Positions 27,027 to 36,101 of a stretch of 64,000 bases of DNA are shown one piece after another. Position 1 is the first letter of the stretch. Each line of letters opens with the position of its first letter. This stretch comes from Rhizobium leucaenae USDA 9039. Its GTDB lineage: Bacteria > Pseudomonadota > Alphaproteobacteria > Rhizobiales > Rhizobiaceae. A program made the translations under genes and the position numbers. The DNA lies in assembly GCF_000426285.1 (NCBI RefSeq), contig NZ_AUFB01000006.1:186001-250000 (forward strand), read 5' to 3'. The notes beneath the pieces are model-generated. The model saw only the letters and a program-made list of their open reading frames with translations, made no database searches and was not told where the DNA came from.

Positions 27027-28405
27027 AAAGCCTCCGCACGGCCTCCATCCGCACGCAGATCCTCGTGCTGGCGCTTTTGCTGATCGTTCTCGTGTCCGTG
27101 GTCGCTGCGACGACCGAGCCGTTTATCTACGGTCGTCACGACAAAGGCATGGCGATCGGTTTGCTGGCGGGACGGATCGAGCGCGTGGTCGACCAATTCC
27201 GAGACGCTCGATCTCCTGAAGAGGAGGCGGCAGCTTTGGATTTGGCCACGAGACTGCAGATCTCGGTGGAGAAACTGCCGGCGAGCCAGATATCTCCGCG
27301 CGACGAGGCGGAGGCGTCATCGGCCGACATTCTTCAGAGAACGCGACGCGCTCTGGAAGACGACTTCTTCGACGGTCTGCGTCACCTCTTCGATAAGGAA
27401 GTAGCATCCGTTCCCCTCATCGTGAAAATCGATCAGGAACGGGCTCTTGTTTTCCATATGCCGACCTTTTCTCGGTCCTTGTGGTTCTTCCCTGCGGTGG
27501 CGAGCGGAATTCTGAAAATCGTCATTCCGCTGATCGTGCTCGCCTATGTCAGCAGTTGGCTGATCATCAGGCCGATGGGCCGCTTTGCGGCGGCAGCGGA
27601 ACGCGCAAGTACCGACGACAGTCTGGAAAAACCGTTCGTGGCGGAAGGCAGCTCCGAGATCCGAAGCCTCGCCGCATCGCTCAACACAATGCGCAGCCGC
27701 ATATTGCAAATGGCGGAAAGTCGGACGCGAATGCTGAGTTCGATCAGCCACGATCTCAGGACACCTTTGACGCGATTGCGCATGCGCGTGGAGCGCTGCG
27801 AGCAGCCGGAGCTCCAGGGCAAGATGCTCCACGATCTGACAGTGCTCGATGGCATGATCAATGAAAGTCTGGCGTTTCTCACAAACGCTGGTCACAACGT
27901 GCCGTCTCGGAAAGTGGACCTTTCGAGCCTGCTGCAAACGATTGCGACGGACTTCTCGGAAACCGGCATCGATGTCCGGTTTTCCGGGCCTCGGCGGCTA
28001 AAATATATGTGCAAATCCGAGGCGATTACGAGGGCGATATCCAATCTGGTTGAAAACGCTTCTCGTTACGCGACCCAAATCGATATCGATTTGCAGGACC
28101 GGGGCGACGAAGGGATATTTGTAAAAGTGAGCGACAATGGTCCGGGCTTGACGGATGAGCTCAAGACTCGGGTGCTGGAGCCCTTTTTCAAAGCGGATGA
28201 GGCTCGCACCACCGGAGTGGGAGGCGGCTTTGGTCTCGGCCTTCCGACCGCCGAGGGCATCATCAGGAAAGGTCATGGCGGAAAACTGACCTTGCTGGAT
28301 CGGGCGCCGAATGGTCTTGTGGTGGAGATCATTCTTCCGCCCGTGCGTGACGGCGGCGATGGCCGCCTTTCGGCGATTTCCGACAGCACAGCTTCGATCA
28401 TCTGA
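27023..28405 (+). CDS. Sensor histidine kinase (HAMP-HisKA-HATPase)
   Basis: A 460-residue membrane kinase, partner of the preceding regulator. Membrane helices at about 12-30 and 158-180 flank a periplasmic domain of about 125 residues. HAMP follows, then H243 in SSISHDLRTPLTRLRMR, N-box NLVENASRYAT, DNGPGL and GGGFGLGLPTAEGI. The start is GTG 27023, overlapping the upstream TGA (GTGA). The sensed signal cannot be read from the sequence. It converges with the acetolactate synthase-like gene 54 bases on. Confidence 0.92.
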   Translation: MKSLRTASIRTQILVLALLLIVLVSVVAATTEPFIYGRHDKGMAIGLLAGRIERVVDQFRDARSPEEEAAALDLATRLQISVEKLPASQISPRDEAEASSADILQRTRRALEDDFFDGLRHLFDKEVASVPLIVKIDQERALVFHMPTFSRSLWFFPAVASGILKIVIPLIVLAYVSSWLIIRPMGRFAAAAERASTDDSLEKPFVAEGSSEIRSLAASLNTMRSRILQMAESRTRMLSSISHDLRTPLTRLRMRVERCEQPELQGKMLHDLTVLDGMINESLAFLTNAGHNVPSRKVDLSSLLQTIATDFSETGIDVRFSGPRRLKYMCKSEAITRAISNLVENASRYATQIDIDLQDRGDEGIFVKVSDNGPGLTDELKTRVLEPFFKADEARTTGVGGGFGLGLPTAEGIIRKGHGGKLTLLDRAPNGLVVEIILPPVRDGGDGRLSAISDSTASII

Positions 28406-28459
28406 GTGTGCCTGACGCCGCGGGTTTCAGCCTCTCAGACCTTCAGGGCGAGGCGCATC

Positions 28460-30106
28460 TCACGTCTCCAATATTGCAGGAAGCCGTTCCCGAAGCTCCT
28501 TCACCAGCACGCGCTCATTTTCCGAGTAATCGACCGGGACGTTGACCAGATGAACGCCGGATCCTGAGAATGCATCTTCAAGAACTCGCTTGAACTGGCC
28601 GATGTCGTCGACCCTGGTTCCTTTGGCGCCATAGGATTCGGCATATTTCACAAAGTCCGGATTGCCGAAGGTCATCCCGAAATCCGGGAACTCGTCTACG
28701 GCCTGCTTCCAGCGGATCATACCGTAGGCATTGTCCTCGATCACGAGTATCACGAGGTTCAGTTTCAAGCGGACAGCCGTCTCCAGCTCTTGGGAGTTCA
28801 TCATGAAGCCGCCGTCGCCGCAGATCGCCATGACGCGCCGCTCCGGATAGAGCATCGAGGCAACCATCGCCGATGGAAGTCCCGCTCCCATAGTGGCAAG
28901 AGCATTGTCAAGCAGCAGCGTGTTCGCCATCCGCGTCCGGTAGTTGCGGGCGAACCAAATCTTGTACATGCCGTTGTCGAGCGCGAGGATGCCATCATGC
29001 GGCATCACTTCGCGAATGTCGTGCACTAGGCGCTGGGGCGTAAAACGATCCTCCGTCGCCCGCGCCGTGATACGTTCGAGTATGCGTTGCCGCAAGTGGA
29101 AAAGTGCCTGCGCGTTCGGCAGCCTGCCCTCGAGGCGATCCGCCAGTGCCTTGAGCGACGGCCCGATATCGCCGATAACTTCCGCTTGCGGGAAATAAAC
29201 CTGTTCGACGGTTGCGGGCTGATATCCGACATGGACCACATGCGGACCGTCCTTGCCCATGATGAAAGGCGGTTTTTCGATCGTGTCATGACCGATGGTG
29301 ATGATGAGGTCGGCCTGCTCGATCGCCTCATGCACATAGTCGCGTTCAGAGAGCGCGGCGGTGCCCATGTAAAGCTCGGTGCCGCCCGGAACTGTTCCCT
29401 TGCCCATCTGCGTCGTGAAGAACGGAATGCCGGTTCGTATCACGAACTGCGCAATGTCTGATGTCGAGCGGGGGCGCGAGGCCGCAGCTCCGAACATCAG
29501 AAGCGGACGCGTGGCGGCAGCGATGAGACCGGCCGCCCGATCCAGCGCCGCGTCGCTTGCCGTCGGCAGTTCGAGCTGGTGCGGCGCGATGAGTGCGATG
29601 TCCTGGCATTCTTCGGCTGCAATATCTTCCGGAAGTTCGAGATGGACGGGCCCCGGTCTCTCTTCCTGGGCGATCCGGAACGCCTCCCTGACCATTGTGG
29701 GTATCATCTGCGGCGACACGATCTGCCGCGCCAGTTTCGTGAGCGGTTTCATCGATGCGACCACGTCGACGACCTGAAACCGCGCCTGGCGAGACGAGAG
29801 GACACCCTTCTGACCCGTAATCATCACCATCGGCATCGCACCGAGCAGCGCGTATGCGGCGCCGGTCGAAAGGTTCAGGGCCCCCGGTCCAAGCGTCGTC
29901 AGGCAGACTCCCGGCTTTCCCGTCAGGCGGCCATAGGTCGCTGCCATGAATGCGGCTGCCTGTTCATGCCGGGTGAGCACCAACTGGATCGACGATCTGC
30001 GGATGGATTCGACGACGTCGAGGTTCTCCTCGCCCGGAATGCCGAAAATGCGGTCGACACCTTCATTCTCAAGTGCGGCCACTAGGAGATCAGAGCCTTT
30101 GGTCAT
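28460..30106 (-). CDS. Acetolactate synthase large-subunit-like ThDP enzyme
   Basis: A 548-residue thiamine-diphosphate enzyme. N-terminal ThDP domain with the activating Glu (E48 in LTRHEQAAAFMA) and GVCLTTLGPGALN; central domain (about 185-330); C-terminal ThDP site GDGGFMMNSQELETAVR with NAYGMIRWKQ. Layout matches the catabolic AlsS/IlvB-like group that works without a small subunit. ATG 30106 is chosen because the longer open frame is low-complexity Ser and Lys. It lies 278 bases after the aldehyde dehydrogenase on the same strand, so it may be the last member of the catabolic region or have its own promoter. True substrate is open: acetolactate synthase or a 2-oxoacid decarboxylase or lyase. 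Confidence 0.82.
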   Translation of the reverse strand: MTKGSDLLVAALENEGVDRIFGIPGEENLDVVESIRRSSIQLVLTRHEQAAAFMAATYGRLTGKPGVCLTTLGPGALNLSTGAAYALLGAMPMVMITGQKGVLSSRQARFQVVDVVASMKPLTKLARQIVSPQMIPTMVREAFRIAQEERPGPVHLELPEDIAAEECQDIALIAPHQLELPTASDAALDRAAGLIAAATRPLLMFGAAASRPRSTSDIAQFVIRTGIPFFTTQMGKGTVPGGTELYMGTAALSERDYVHEAIEQADLIITIGHDTIEKPPFIMGKDGPHVVHVGYQPATVEQVYFPQAEVIGDIGPSLKALADRLEGRLPNAQALFHLRQRILERITARATEDRFTPQRLVHDIREVMPHDGILALDNGMYKIWFARNYRTRMANTLLLDNALATMGAGLPSAMVASMLYPERRVMAICGDGGFMMNSQELETAVRLKLNLVILVIEDNAYGMIRWKQAVDEFPDFGMTFGNPDFVKYAESYGAKGTRVDDIGQFKRVLEDAFSGSGVHLVNVPVDYSENERVLVKELRERLPAILET

Positions 30107-30383
30107 GGATGGAGGTCCGTGCTGGTTGGCGGTCGATCGGTCGAGGCTTACCGAATTGGAAGAAGAAGACCTTGAAGATAGCTTCTTTTGGGAAGTAGTC
30201 CAATCGTAGTTTGGTCCCGCGCTTGAAGGGTCCATGTCGAATGGGGCAGGTAACCGGACGAATTTGCGGGCGTTTTAATTTGGGTGCCTGCCAATTGAGC
30301 GGGCTCAACTCGGCCTTCTGGCGAGATTGACGGAACATTATCGCGAGCTGAATTGGCGCTTTAGGCGTGGTCGTCCGAAAGCT

Positions 30384-31838
30384 TTACCCCAGACCGCCCA
30401 AGCAAACATATTTCAGTTCCGTATATTCGTCGATGCCGTGGCGTGAACCCTCGCGGCCCAAACCGGACATTTTCACACCTCCAAAGGGAGCCTCGGCGGT
30501 GGAAATCAGGCCGGTGTTGACGCCAACCATCCCGTATTCCAATGCTTCCGCCACGCGAAATACGCGTGACAATTCGCGTGCATAGAAATAGGAGGCAAGA
30601 CCGAACTCGGTGTCATTTGCCTGTTCTATGACGTCGCTCTCGTCGCGAAAGCGGAAGAGCGGCGCGACCGGTCCAAAGGTCTCCTCGCGAGCAAGCTGCA
30701 TGCTGTCATCGACGTTGCGAAGAACGGTCGGCTCAAAGAAGTTGCCGCCGAGAGAATGACGGTTGCCGCCCGAGATGACCTCAGCGCCGTTGGCCACCGC
30801 GTCGCGAATATGCGCCTCAACCTTGAGAACGGCATTCTCATCGATCAGCGGGCCAAGGACGACATTCTGATCCAGCCCGTTGCCGACCGTCAGTTTCTCA
30901 ACCGCAGCGGCGAGCTTGGCTGCAAAAGCTTCATAGACACCATCCTGGACGTACAGGCGGTTGGCGCAAACGCAGGTTTGCCCGTTGTTGCGAAACTTGG
31001 CGATGATCGCACCCTCGACCGCAGCGTCGAGATCGGCGTCGTCAAACACGATGAACGGGGCATTGCCGCCAAGCTCGAGACCGAGTTTCTTGATCGAAGG
31101 CGCGCATTGCCGATAAAGCAGTTCGCCCGTGCGCGTGGAACCGGTGAAGGTCAAAACCCTGATGGCCGGGCTTGCAGTCAACGCGCCGCCAATTGCCGCG
31201 GCATCGCCGGTGACGATATTGAGAAGGCCTGGCGGCAGGCCCGCGCGCTCCGCGAGAACGGCAAGCGCGATGGCGGAAAAAGGCGTCTGCGGCGCCGGCT
31301 TGAGAACGACCGCACAGCCGGCGGCAAGTGCCGGGCCGACCTTGCGGGTTACCATGGCATTTGGAAAATTCCAGGGGGTGATGGCAGCGACGACGCCTGC
31401 CGGCTGGCGCAGGACAAGAATCCGCTTATCCTGCTGATGGCCGGGTATCGTCTCGCCGTTGATGCGCCTCGCCTCCTCGGCGAACCATTCGATAAAACTC
31501 GCACCATAGGCAATCTCACCCTTGGCTTCGACCAACGGCTTTCCCTGCTCCAGCGTCAGGATCATCGCCAAATCATCGATATTTTCGATCATCAGGCGGT
31601 GCCACGCCTTCAATATGGTGGCGCGCTCCCCCGCGGTCTTCTTTGCCCAGAGCTTTTGGGCGATCACGGCGGCCCGGATTGCCTCCTCGGTTTCCGTCGC
31701 ACCTAGATCCGGAACTGCGCCGAGCACCTCGCCTGTGGCCGGATTGCGGATCGTCGTCGCCTGATGATCCTTCGCTTCGATCCAATTGCCCGCAATCGGA
31801 CACGCTTGACGAAATAGTGAGAGATCATTGAGCTTCAT
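30384..31838 (-). CDS. NAD(P)-dependent succinate-semialdehyde-type dehydrogenase
   Basis: A 484-residue aldehyde dehydrogenase closest in text to GabD. It should oxidise succinate semialdehyde (or a similar omega-acid aldehyde) to the acid. Seen: NAD-fold PAGVVAAITPWNFPNAM, FTGSTRTGELL, catalytic Glu in LELGGNAPFIVFDDADLD and Cys in NNGQTCVCANR; TETFGPV-type loop REETFGPVAPLF. ATG 31838 gives a family-like N-terminus (MKLNDLSLFRQACPIAGNWI) and sits 10 bases after the ABC ATPase stop, so it is in that operon. Succinate semialdehyde as the pathway end product is an inference from this gene. Confidence 0.87.
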   Translation of the reverse strand: MKLNDLSLFRQACPIAGNWIEAKDHQATTIRNPATGEVLGAVPDLGATETEEAIRAAVIAQKLWAKKTAGERATILKAWHRLMIENIDDLAMILTLEQGKPLVEAKGEIAYGASFIEWFAEEARRINGETIPGHQQDKRILVLRQPAGVVAAITPWNFPNAMVTRKVGPALAAGCAVVLKPAPQTPFSAIALAVLAERAGLPPGLLNIVTGDAAAIGGALTASPAIRVLTFTGSTRTGELLYRQCAPSIKKLGLELGGNAPFIVFDDADLDAAVEGAIIAKFRNNGQTCVCANRLYVQDGVYEAFAAKLAAAVEKLTVGNGLDQNVVLGPLIDENAVLKVEAHIRDAVANGAEVISGGNRHSLGGNFFEPTVLRNVDDSMQLAREETFGPVAPLFRFRDESDVIEQANDTEFGLASYFYARELSRVFRVAEALEYGMVGVNTGLISTAEAPFGGVKMSGLGREGSRHGIDEYTELKYVCLGGLG

Positions 31839-31848
31839 GGGACGACTT

Positions 31849-32925
31849 TCAGCAAAATACGTGAGCAGCATCCGGATCGAAATCCAGATGCACCTGTTCG
31901 CCGCGGCTGAGCCCGGTGATAGCCTCATGCCCGAAGGGAAGACGCACGGCCAATGACTCGCCTGCGGCGGTCTCGGTGGCAACGTGAACGTTGTTGCCGA
32001 GGAAAGTGATATCGCTGACAGTTGCTGCGAGGCTGCCTTCCTGCACCCGGTTTCGCGACAACCGAATGCGTTCGGGCCTCAGCATCAAGGCTCCCCTCTT
32101 GCCGGAGATGGCGTTGCCATGCACCGGAATTCTGAAGACAGAATCCCCACCAAGCGAGATCGTCGCATGTCCGTCCGTCGATGACAGTAGATCGCAGGAA
32201 ATGAAGTCGCTATCGCCGATGAATTCGGCAACAAAGCGAGTGCGGGGATGGGCGTAAAGTTCCGGCCCGGTGCCGATCTGGTCGATGACGCCCTTGGAGA
32301 AGACGGCAATGCGATCGGAAAGACGCAGGGCTTCCTCCTGATCGTGCGTGACGTAGAGGATCGTCACCTCGGTCTGCTGGTGGATCCGGCGTATCTCGTG
32401 CTGAATTTCCTCGCGAAGCTTCTTATCGAGAGCAGAAAGTGGCTCGTCCATCAAAAGCACCGGCGGATCGTAAGCCAGAGCTCTGGCGAGCGCGACGCGC
32501 TGTTGTTGGCCACCCGACATCTGCGCAGGCTTGCGATCCTCGAATCCCTCAAGCCTGACAAGCCGCAGCATTTCCTTCACTTTGCTGTCGACTTCCGCCT
32601 TGGATTTGCGCCGCACCTTGAGCGGAAAAGCGATGTTTTCACCGACGGTCAAATGCGGAAACAAGGTATAGCGCTGGAAGACCATGCCGATGTTGCGCTT
32701 GTGCGAAGGCGTCGAAAGCAGCGTTTGTCCGTTAAGGAGGATGTCGCCTTTCGTCGGGTTTTCGAAGCCGGCCAATATGTAGAGAGTCGTGCTTTTTCCG
32801 GAACCGGACGGTCCGAGAAAGGTCAGGAACTCGCCACGCTGGACCTCGAGATTGACATCTTGCACCGCCACGACAGGACCGTATTCCTTGCGGATGCCTC
32901 TGATCTGTAGGAAAGATTCGTTCAT
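31849..32925 (-). CDS. ABC transporter ATP-binding protein (PotA type)
   Basis: A 358-residue ATPase of the spermidine/putrescine-iron class. Walker A GPSGSGKST, signature MSGGQQQRVALARAL, Walker B PVLLMDEPLSALD, switch His in VTHDQEEAL; residues about 240-350 form a TOBE regulatory domain. It powers the two permeases upstream. Its ATG overlaps the end of the second permease gene (ATGA). ATG 32925 is used because the longer frame overlaps the permease. Confidence 0.93.
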   Translation of the reverse strand: MNESFLQIRGIRKEYGPVVAVQDVNLEVQRGEFLTFLGPSGSGKSTTLYILAGFENPTKGDILLNGQTLLSTPSHKRNIGMVFQRYTLFPHLTVGENIAFPLKVRRKSKAEVDSKVKEMLRLVRLEGFEDRKPAQMSGGQQQRVALARALAYDPPVLLMDEPLSALDKKLREEIQHEIRRIHQQTEVTILYVTHDQEEALRLSDRIAVFSKGVIDQIGTGPELYAHPRTRFVAEFIGDSDFISCDLLSSTDGHATISLGGDSVFRIPVHGNAISGKRGALMLRPERIRLSRNRVQEGSLAATVSDITFLGNNVHVATETAAGESLAVRLPFGHEAITGLSRGEQVHLDFDPDAAHVFC

Positions 32926-33722
32926 GATTTCAGTACCTTGCGTGCGATCGCGACAAGCGCCATCAAAGTGATCGTCAAGAGGATGAGAAGGGACGATGCC
33001 GCAGCGATGACCGGCGTCAGATCTTGCCTGAGGGTGGACCATACCTTCACCGGCAATGTCTGTAGCGTCGGGCTCGCCATGAAGATCGCCACCACCACTT
33101 CATCCCAGGAGGTCAGGAACGAGAAGACCGCGGCCGAAAACAGTCCATGGCTGATGGCTGGCAGGGTCACCCGGATCTTCGCCTCAAGAGGCGATGCGCC
33201 GCAGAGCACCGCAGCATCCTCGATGGATTTGTCGAAGCCTTCGAGCGCATTCGAAATGGAAAGGATGGAGAAGGGCAAAGCCAAAACGAGATGCGAAATG
33301 ACAAAGCCGATCAGGGTTCCACCAAGACCCATCCTCAGAAAGAAGGCATAAAGAGCAACGGCAAGGACGACGACGGGCAGGATCATCGGCGTCAGGAAAA
33401 GCGCTTTCAGCGCGTCGCGGAACATGAAGGTTCCGCGCGCCAGACCGAACGAGGTTACCAGCCCAAGCAGCACGGAGAGAACCGTGACGATCGAGGCGAT
33501 CCTGAAGCTCGTCCAGGCGGATGCCAGCCATTGCGGATCGGCGAAAAGCTGGCTGTACCATTGCAGCGTCCAGCCTGGAGGCGGAAAGATCAGCCACTGC
33601 GAAGATCCGAAGGAAAGCGCGGCGATGAAGAGGATAGGCAGCAGCAGGAACGCAGCCGTCAAGACTGTCACCGTCACCAGCACGTATTTCCACCAGCCGA
33701 GGCGATCGAAATTGAGAAGCAT
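32922..33722 (-). CDS. ABC transporter permease (PotC type)
   Basis: A 266-residue inner-membrane permease with six predicted helices (for example VTVTVLTAAFLLLPILFIAA at the N-terminus) and the EAA loop around EDAAVLCGASPLEAKIRVTLP that docks the ATPase. It is second in the permease pair, one base after the PotB-type stop, and overlaps the ATPase start by four bases. Confidence 0.92.
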   Translation of the reverse strand: MLLNFDRLGWWKYVLVTVTVLTAAFLLLPILFIAALSFGSSQWLIFPPPGWTLQWYSQLFADPQWLASAWTSFRIASIVTVLSVLLGLVTSFGLARGTFMFRDALKALFLTPMILPVVVLAVALYAFFLRMGLGGTLIGFVISHLVLALPFSILSISNALEGFDKSIEDAAVLCGASPLEAKIRVTLPAISHGLFSAAVFSFLTSWDEVVVAIFMASPTLQTLPVKVWSTLRQDLTPVIAAASSLLILLTITLMALVAIARKVLKS

Positions 33723-33723
33723 C

Positions 33724-34596
33724 TCAGCGCCCTCCCGTGTTCTGCACGCCGAACAGCCGTAGCTGAACGGCATAGAGCGAAAGAGTAACGACGAGGAGAA
33801 CCAGGGCCGCAGCGCCGCCCATTCCCCAATTGACCAGGGACTGCACGAACTGGGCGATGAGTTCTGCCAGCATCATGTTCGCCGTGCCGCCGAGAAGCGA
33901 CGGGGTAACGTAGTAGCCGAGCGACATGACGAAGACCATCAGCGCACCGGCGACCATGCCTCTCGCAGCCAAAGGCAGAAGGACGCGGGTAAGACATTGC
34001 CAGCGGTTCGCTCCGCAAAGTGCTGCCGCCTGCAGGACCGTCGGGTCGATCTTCTTGATGACGCCGTAGAGCGGCAAGATGATGAAGGGCAGCATGATAT
34101 AGGTCATGCCGATCGTCACACCGGTCAGATTGTTGACGAGCGGCAGCGGCTGGTCGATCAGTCCGATTGCCATCAACATCTTGTTGATCAGCCCGGTGCG
34201 CTGAAGCAGGACCATCCAGGCATAGGTCCGGGCCAACAGATTGGTCCACATCGACAGCAGCAGGACTGCGAAAATCACGGATGCCAGCCTCGTGGGCATG
34301 ATGGCCAGCGTCCAGGCGACGGGAAAGCCGATCAGCAGCGAAATCGCGGTGACGAGACCGGAGACAATGAAGGTGTTGACGAATACCTTGAGATAAGTCG
34401 CCGAGCCCAGCAGTTCGGCATAGTTGCCGAAGCCCGCCACCGGTTCCAACACGCTTCGCAACAGAAGTGCGACGACCGGGACAATGAAGAAGATTCCGAC
34501 GAAAATCAGCGCCGGTATGACTTCGCCGAAGCCCGCAGGCCTGGCGGCCTTGGACGTGGTCACCGTTTCATTGGCGACGTCAATATAGGTCGACAT
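33724..34596 (-). CDS. ABC transporter permease (PotB type)
   Basis: A 290-residue permease, first of the pair. Six membrane helices (PALIFVGIFFIVPVVALLL first) and the EAA loop LQAAALCGANRWQCLTRVLLP. ATG 34596 is chosen over an upstream start that lacks a ribosome site (GGAAAGGATTGCC lies before 34596). Together with the binding protein upstream it belongs to the polyamine/opine class of importers. Confidence 0.92.
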   Translation of the reverse strand: MSTYIDVANETVTTSKAARPAGFGEVIPALIFVGIFFIVPVVALLLRSVLEPVAGFGNYAELLGSATYLKVFVNTFIVSGLVTAISLLIGFPVAWTLAIMPTRLASVIFAVLLLSMWTNLLARTYAWMVLLQRTGLINKMLMAIGLIDQPLPLVNNLTGVTIGMTYIMLPFIILPLYGVIKKIDPTVLQAAALCGANRWQCLTRVLLPLAARGMVAGALMVFVMSLGYYVTPSLLGGTANMMLAELIAQFVQSLVNWGMGGAAALVLLVVTLSLYAVQLRLFGVQNTGGR

Positions 34597-34666
34597 GGCA
34601 ATCCTTTCCCGCCGTAGGATCAGACAACGGCACCAGCTCCCAGGAAGATTTAGAACCTGCGCCACA

Positions 34667-34694
34667 CACCGCGAGCAGAACGATGCCCGCGGTG
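34667..34694 (-). other. Stem-loop between binding-protein and permease genes
   Basis: CACCGCG (34667-34673) pairs with CGCGGTG (34688-34694). It lies 22 bases after the binding-protein stop. Such stem-loops often protect the binding-protein message and lower permease expression; that role is inferred from position. Confidence 0.45.
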
Positions 34695-34715
34695 CTGCCT
34701 CGGAGTTTTTTCAGA

Positions 34716-35726
34716 CTATTTGGCCTGCCAAGCATACCACCGCTTGCCGATGGCATCGCGATTTTCAGCCCAATAAGCCATGCTCGCATTGACCTGGCTG
34801 GCGGTCTGCTGATCCGGCAAGGTCTTGGCCGTTGCAGGATCCATCAACTTGGCCGAGTCGAGATTGATGGGCGCGTAGCCGGTCGCCTTCGCCAGATCGG
34901 CCTGGGGCTGGGCGGACGTTGCAATCGCGATGAACTTCATCGCCGATTCAAAGTTCGGCGCTCCCTTTGGCACGACCAGTGAGTCGGCAGCCGTGATGTT
35001 CTGGTCCCAGGAGGTTTCCGTCTTTATGCCGCTGGCGGCGAGCGCGGTCATGCGGCCATTCCACAGGCTGCCGAAGGGAGCCTCGGCAGATGCGAGAAGC
35101 TGTTGCGACTGCGCACCGCTGGACCACCAGATGATATCGGATTTGATCGTATCCAGCTTCTTGAAGGCCCGATCGAGATCGAGCGGGTAAAGCTTGTCGG
35201 CAGGAACGCCATCAGCTAGCAATGCCGCCTCGATCACGCCGGGCGCCGACCACTTGTAGAAGGTGCGCTTGCCGGGAAATTTCGCCGTATCGAAGAGATC
35301 GGCCCAGGTCTTGGGGCAGGCTTTCACGGCATCCGCATTGCAGCCGATCACGAAGGAATAGTAGAAGCTGCCGACCGAATAGTCCGTGACGAAACGGGGA
35401 TCGAGCTTGGACTTGTCGATGACGGAGAAATCCAGTTTTTCCAGCAGCCCGTCCTTGCCCGCCTGAGCGGCATAGTCGCCTTCGACGTCAACGACATCCC
35501 AACTGACCTGGCCGGCTTCGACCATAGCTTTCAGCTTGCCGTAATCGGTGGGTCCGTCCTGTGCGACGACGATGCCCGTCTTATCCGTGAACGGATTGGC
35601 CCAGGCGGCCTTCTGCGCGTCCTGCGTGGTCCCTCCCCAGCTTGTGAAGACGAGCGTGTCGGCTTTCGCAGCCCCGGACATCGCGATTATTGCGGCAGCA
35701 GCCGCGAGTGCAATTCTTCTTTTCAT
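34716..35726 (-). CDS. ABC transporter periplasmic binding protein (PotD/PotF-like)
   Basis: A 336-residue exported protein. The signal peptide (RRIALAAAAAIIAMSGAAKA) is followed by DTLVFTSWGGTTQDAQKAAW, typical of the extracellular solute-binding family 1/8 group that takes polyamines, opines or small cations. DYSVGSFYYSFVIG and PKTWADLFDTAKFPGKR are conserved stretches. It starts the transporter part of the minus-strand catabolic region, 37 bases after the NIPSNAP gene. The ligand is probably the compound opened by the neighbouring monooxygenase. Confidence 0.9.
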   Translation of the reverse strand: MKRRIALAAAAAIIAMSGAAKADTLVFTSWGGTTQDAQKAAWANPFTDKTGIVVAQDGPTDYGKLKAMVEAGQVSWDVVDVEGDYAAQAGKDGLLEKLDFSVIDKSKLDPRFVTDYSVGSFYYSFVIGCNADAVKACPKTWADLFDTAKFPGKRTFYKWSAPGVIEAALLADGVPADKLYPLDLDRAFKKLDTIKSDIIWWSSGAQSQQLLASAEAPFGSLWNGRMTALAASGIKTETSWDQNITAADSLVVPKGAPNFESAMKFIAIATSAQPQADLAKATGYAPINLDSAKLMDPATAKTLPDQQTASQVNASMAYWAENRDAIGKRWYAWQAK

Positions 35727-35763
35727 GTTCCCTTATCCTTGTCTGTTGTCTTACAGGCATGCC

Positions 35764-36096
35764 TTATGCGGCTGGCGTGCTCGTCCCCTGAGGGAAGAAG
35801 CTTGCCGGCTTCATAATCTTGTTCTCGGCCACTTCGATCAGGTCGCGTATTTTCGGCAGGAAAGCCTGCCATTGCGGATCGGCCGCCAATCTCTGGCGCC
35901 TTGCCTCGCGATCATCGAGGCTCTCATAGGCCCAGATGTGAACGATCTCGTTGATGGTCCCTATTTCCGAATAGAAATAGCCGACCAGATTGCCGAGATG
36001 CGCTTTCTGAATGGCGATCCCTTCGTCCCCCACGACGTTCAGATATTGCGGGATCGCACCGTTCTTCAGCCGATAGGTCCGGATTTCATAGAACAT
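35764..36096 (-). CDS. NIPSNAP-family protein
   Basis: A 110-residue ferredoxin-like protein; MFYEIRTYRLKNGAIPQYL is the classic NIPSNAP opening and EIVHIWAYESLDDREARR the second half. Such proteins bind or handle small molecules, and in catabolic operons sometimes act with monooxygenases. ATG 36096 is preferred because GAGGTG stands seven bases upstream; ATG 36102 and GTG 36105 are in frame and overlap the previous stop. It lies between the aldehyde dehydrogenase and the transporter genes. Confidence 0.82.
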   Translation of the reverse strand: MFYEIRTYRLKNGAIPQYLNVVGDEGIAIQKAHLGNLVGYFYSEIGTINEIVHIWAYESLDDREARRQRLAADPQWQAFLPKIRDLIEVAENKIMKPASFFPQGTSTPAA

Positions 36097-36101
36097 CGCC
36101 A

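Noticed and set aside
33147..33788. Plus-strand frame of 213 codons rich in Arg, Glu and Gln
   Set aside because: Shadow of the PotC-type permease; low-complexity charged text and no start signal.
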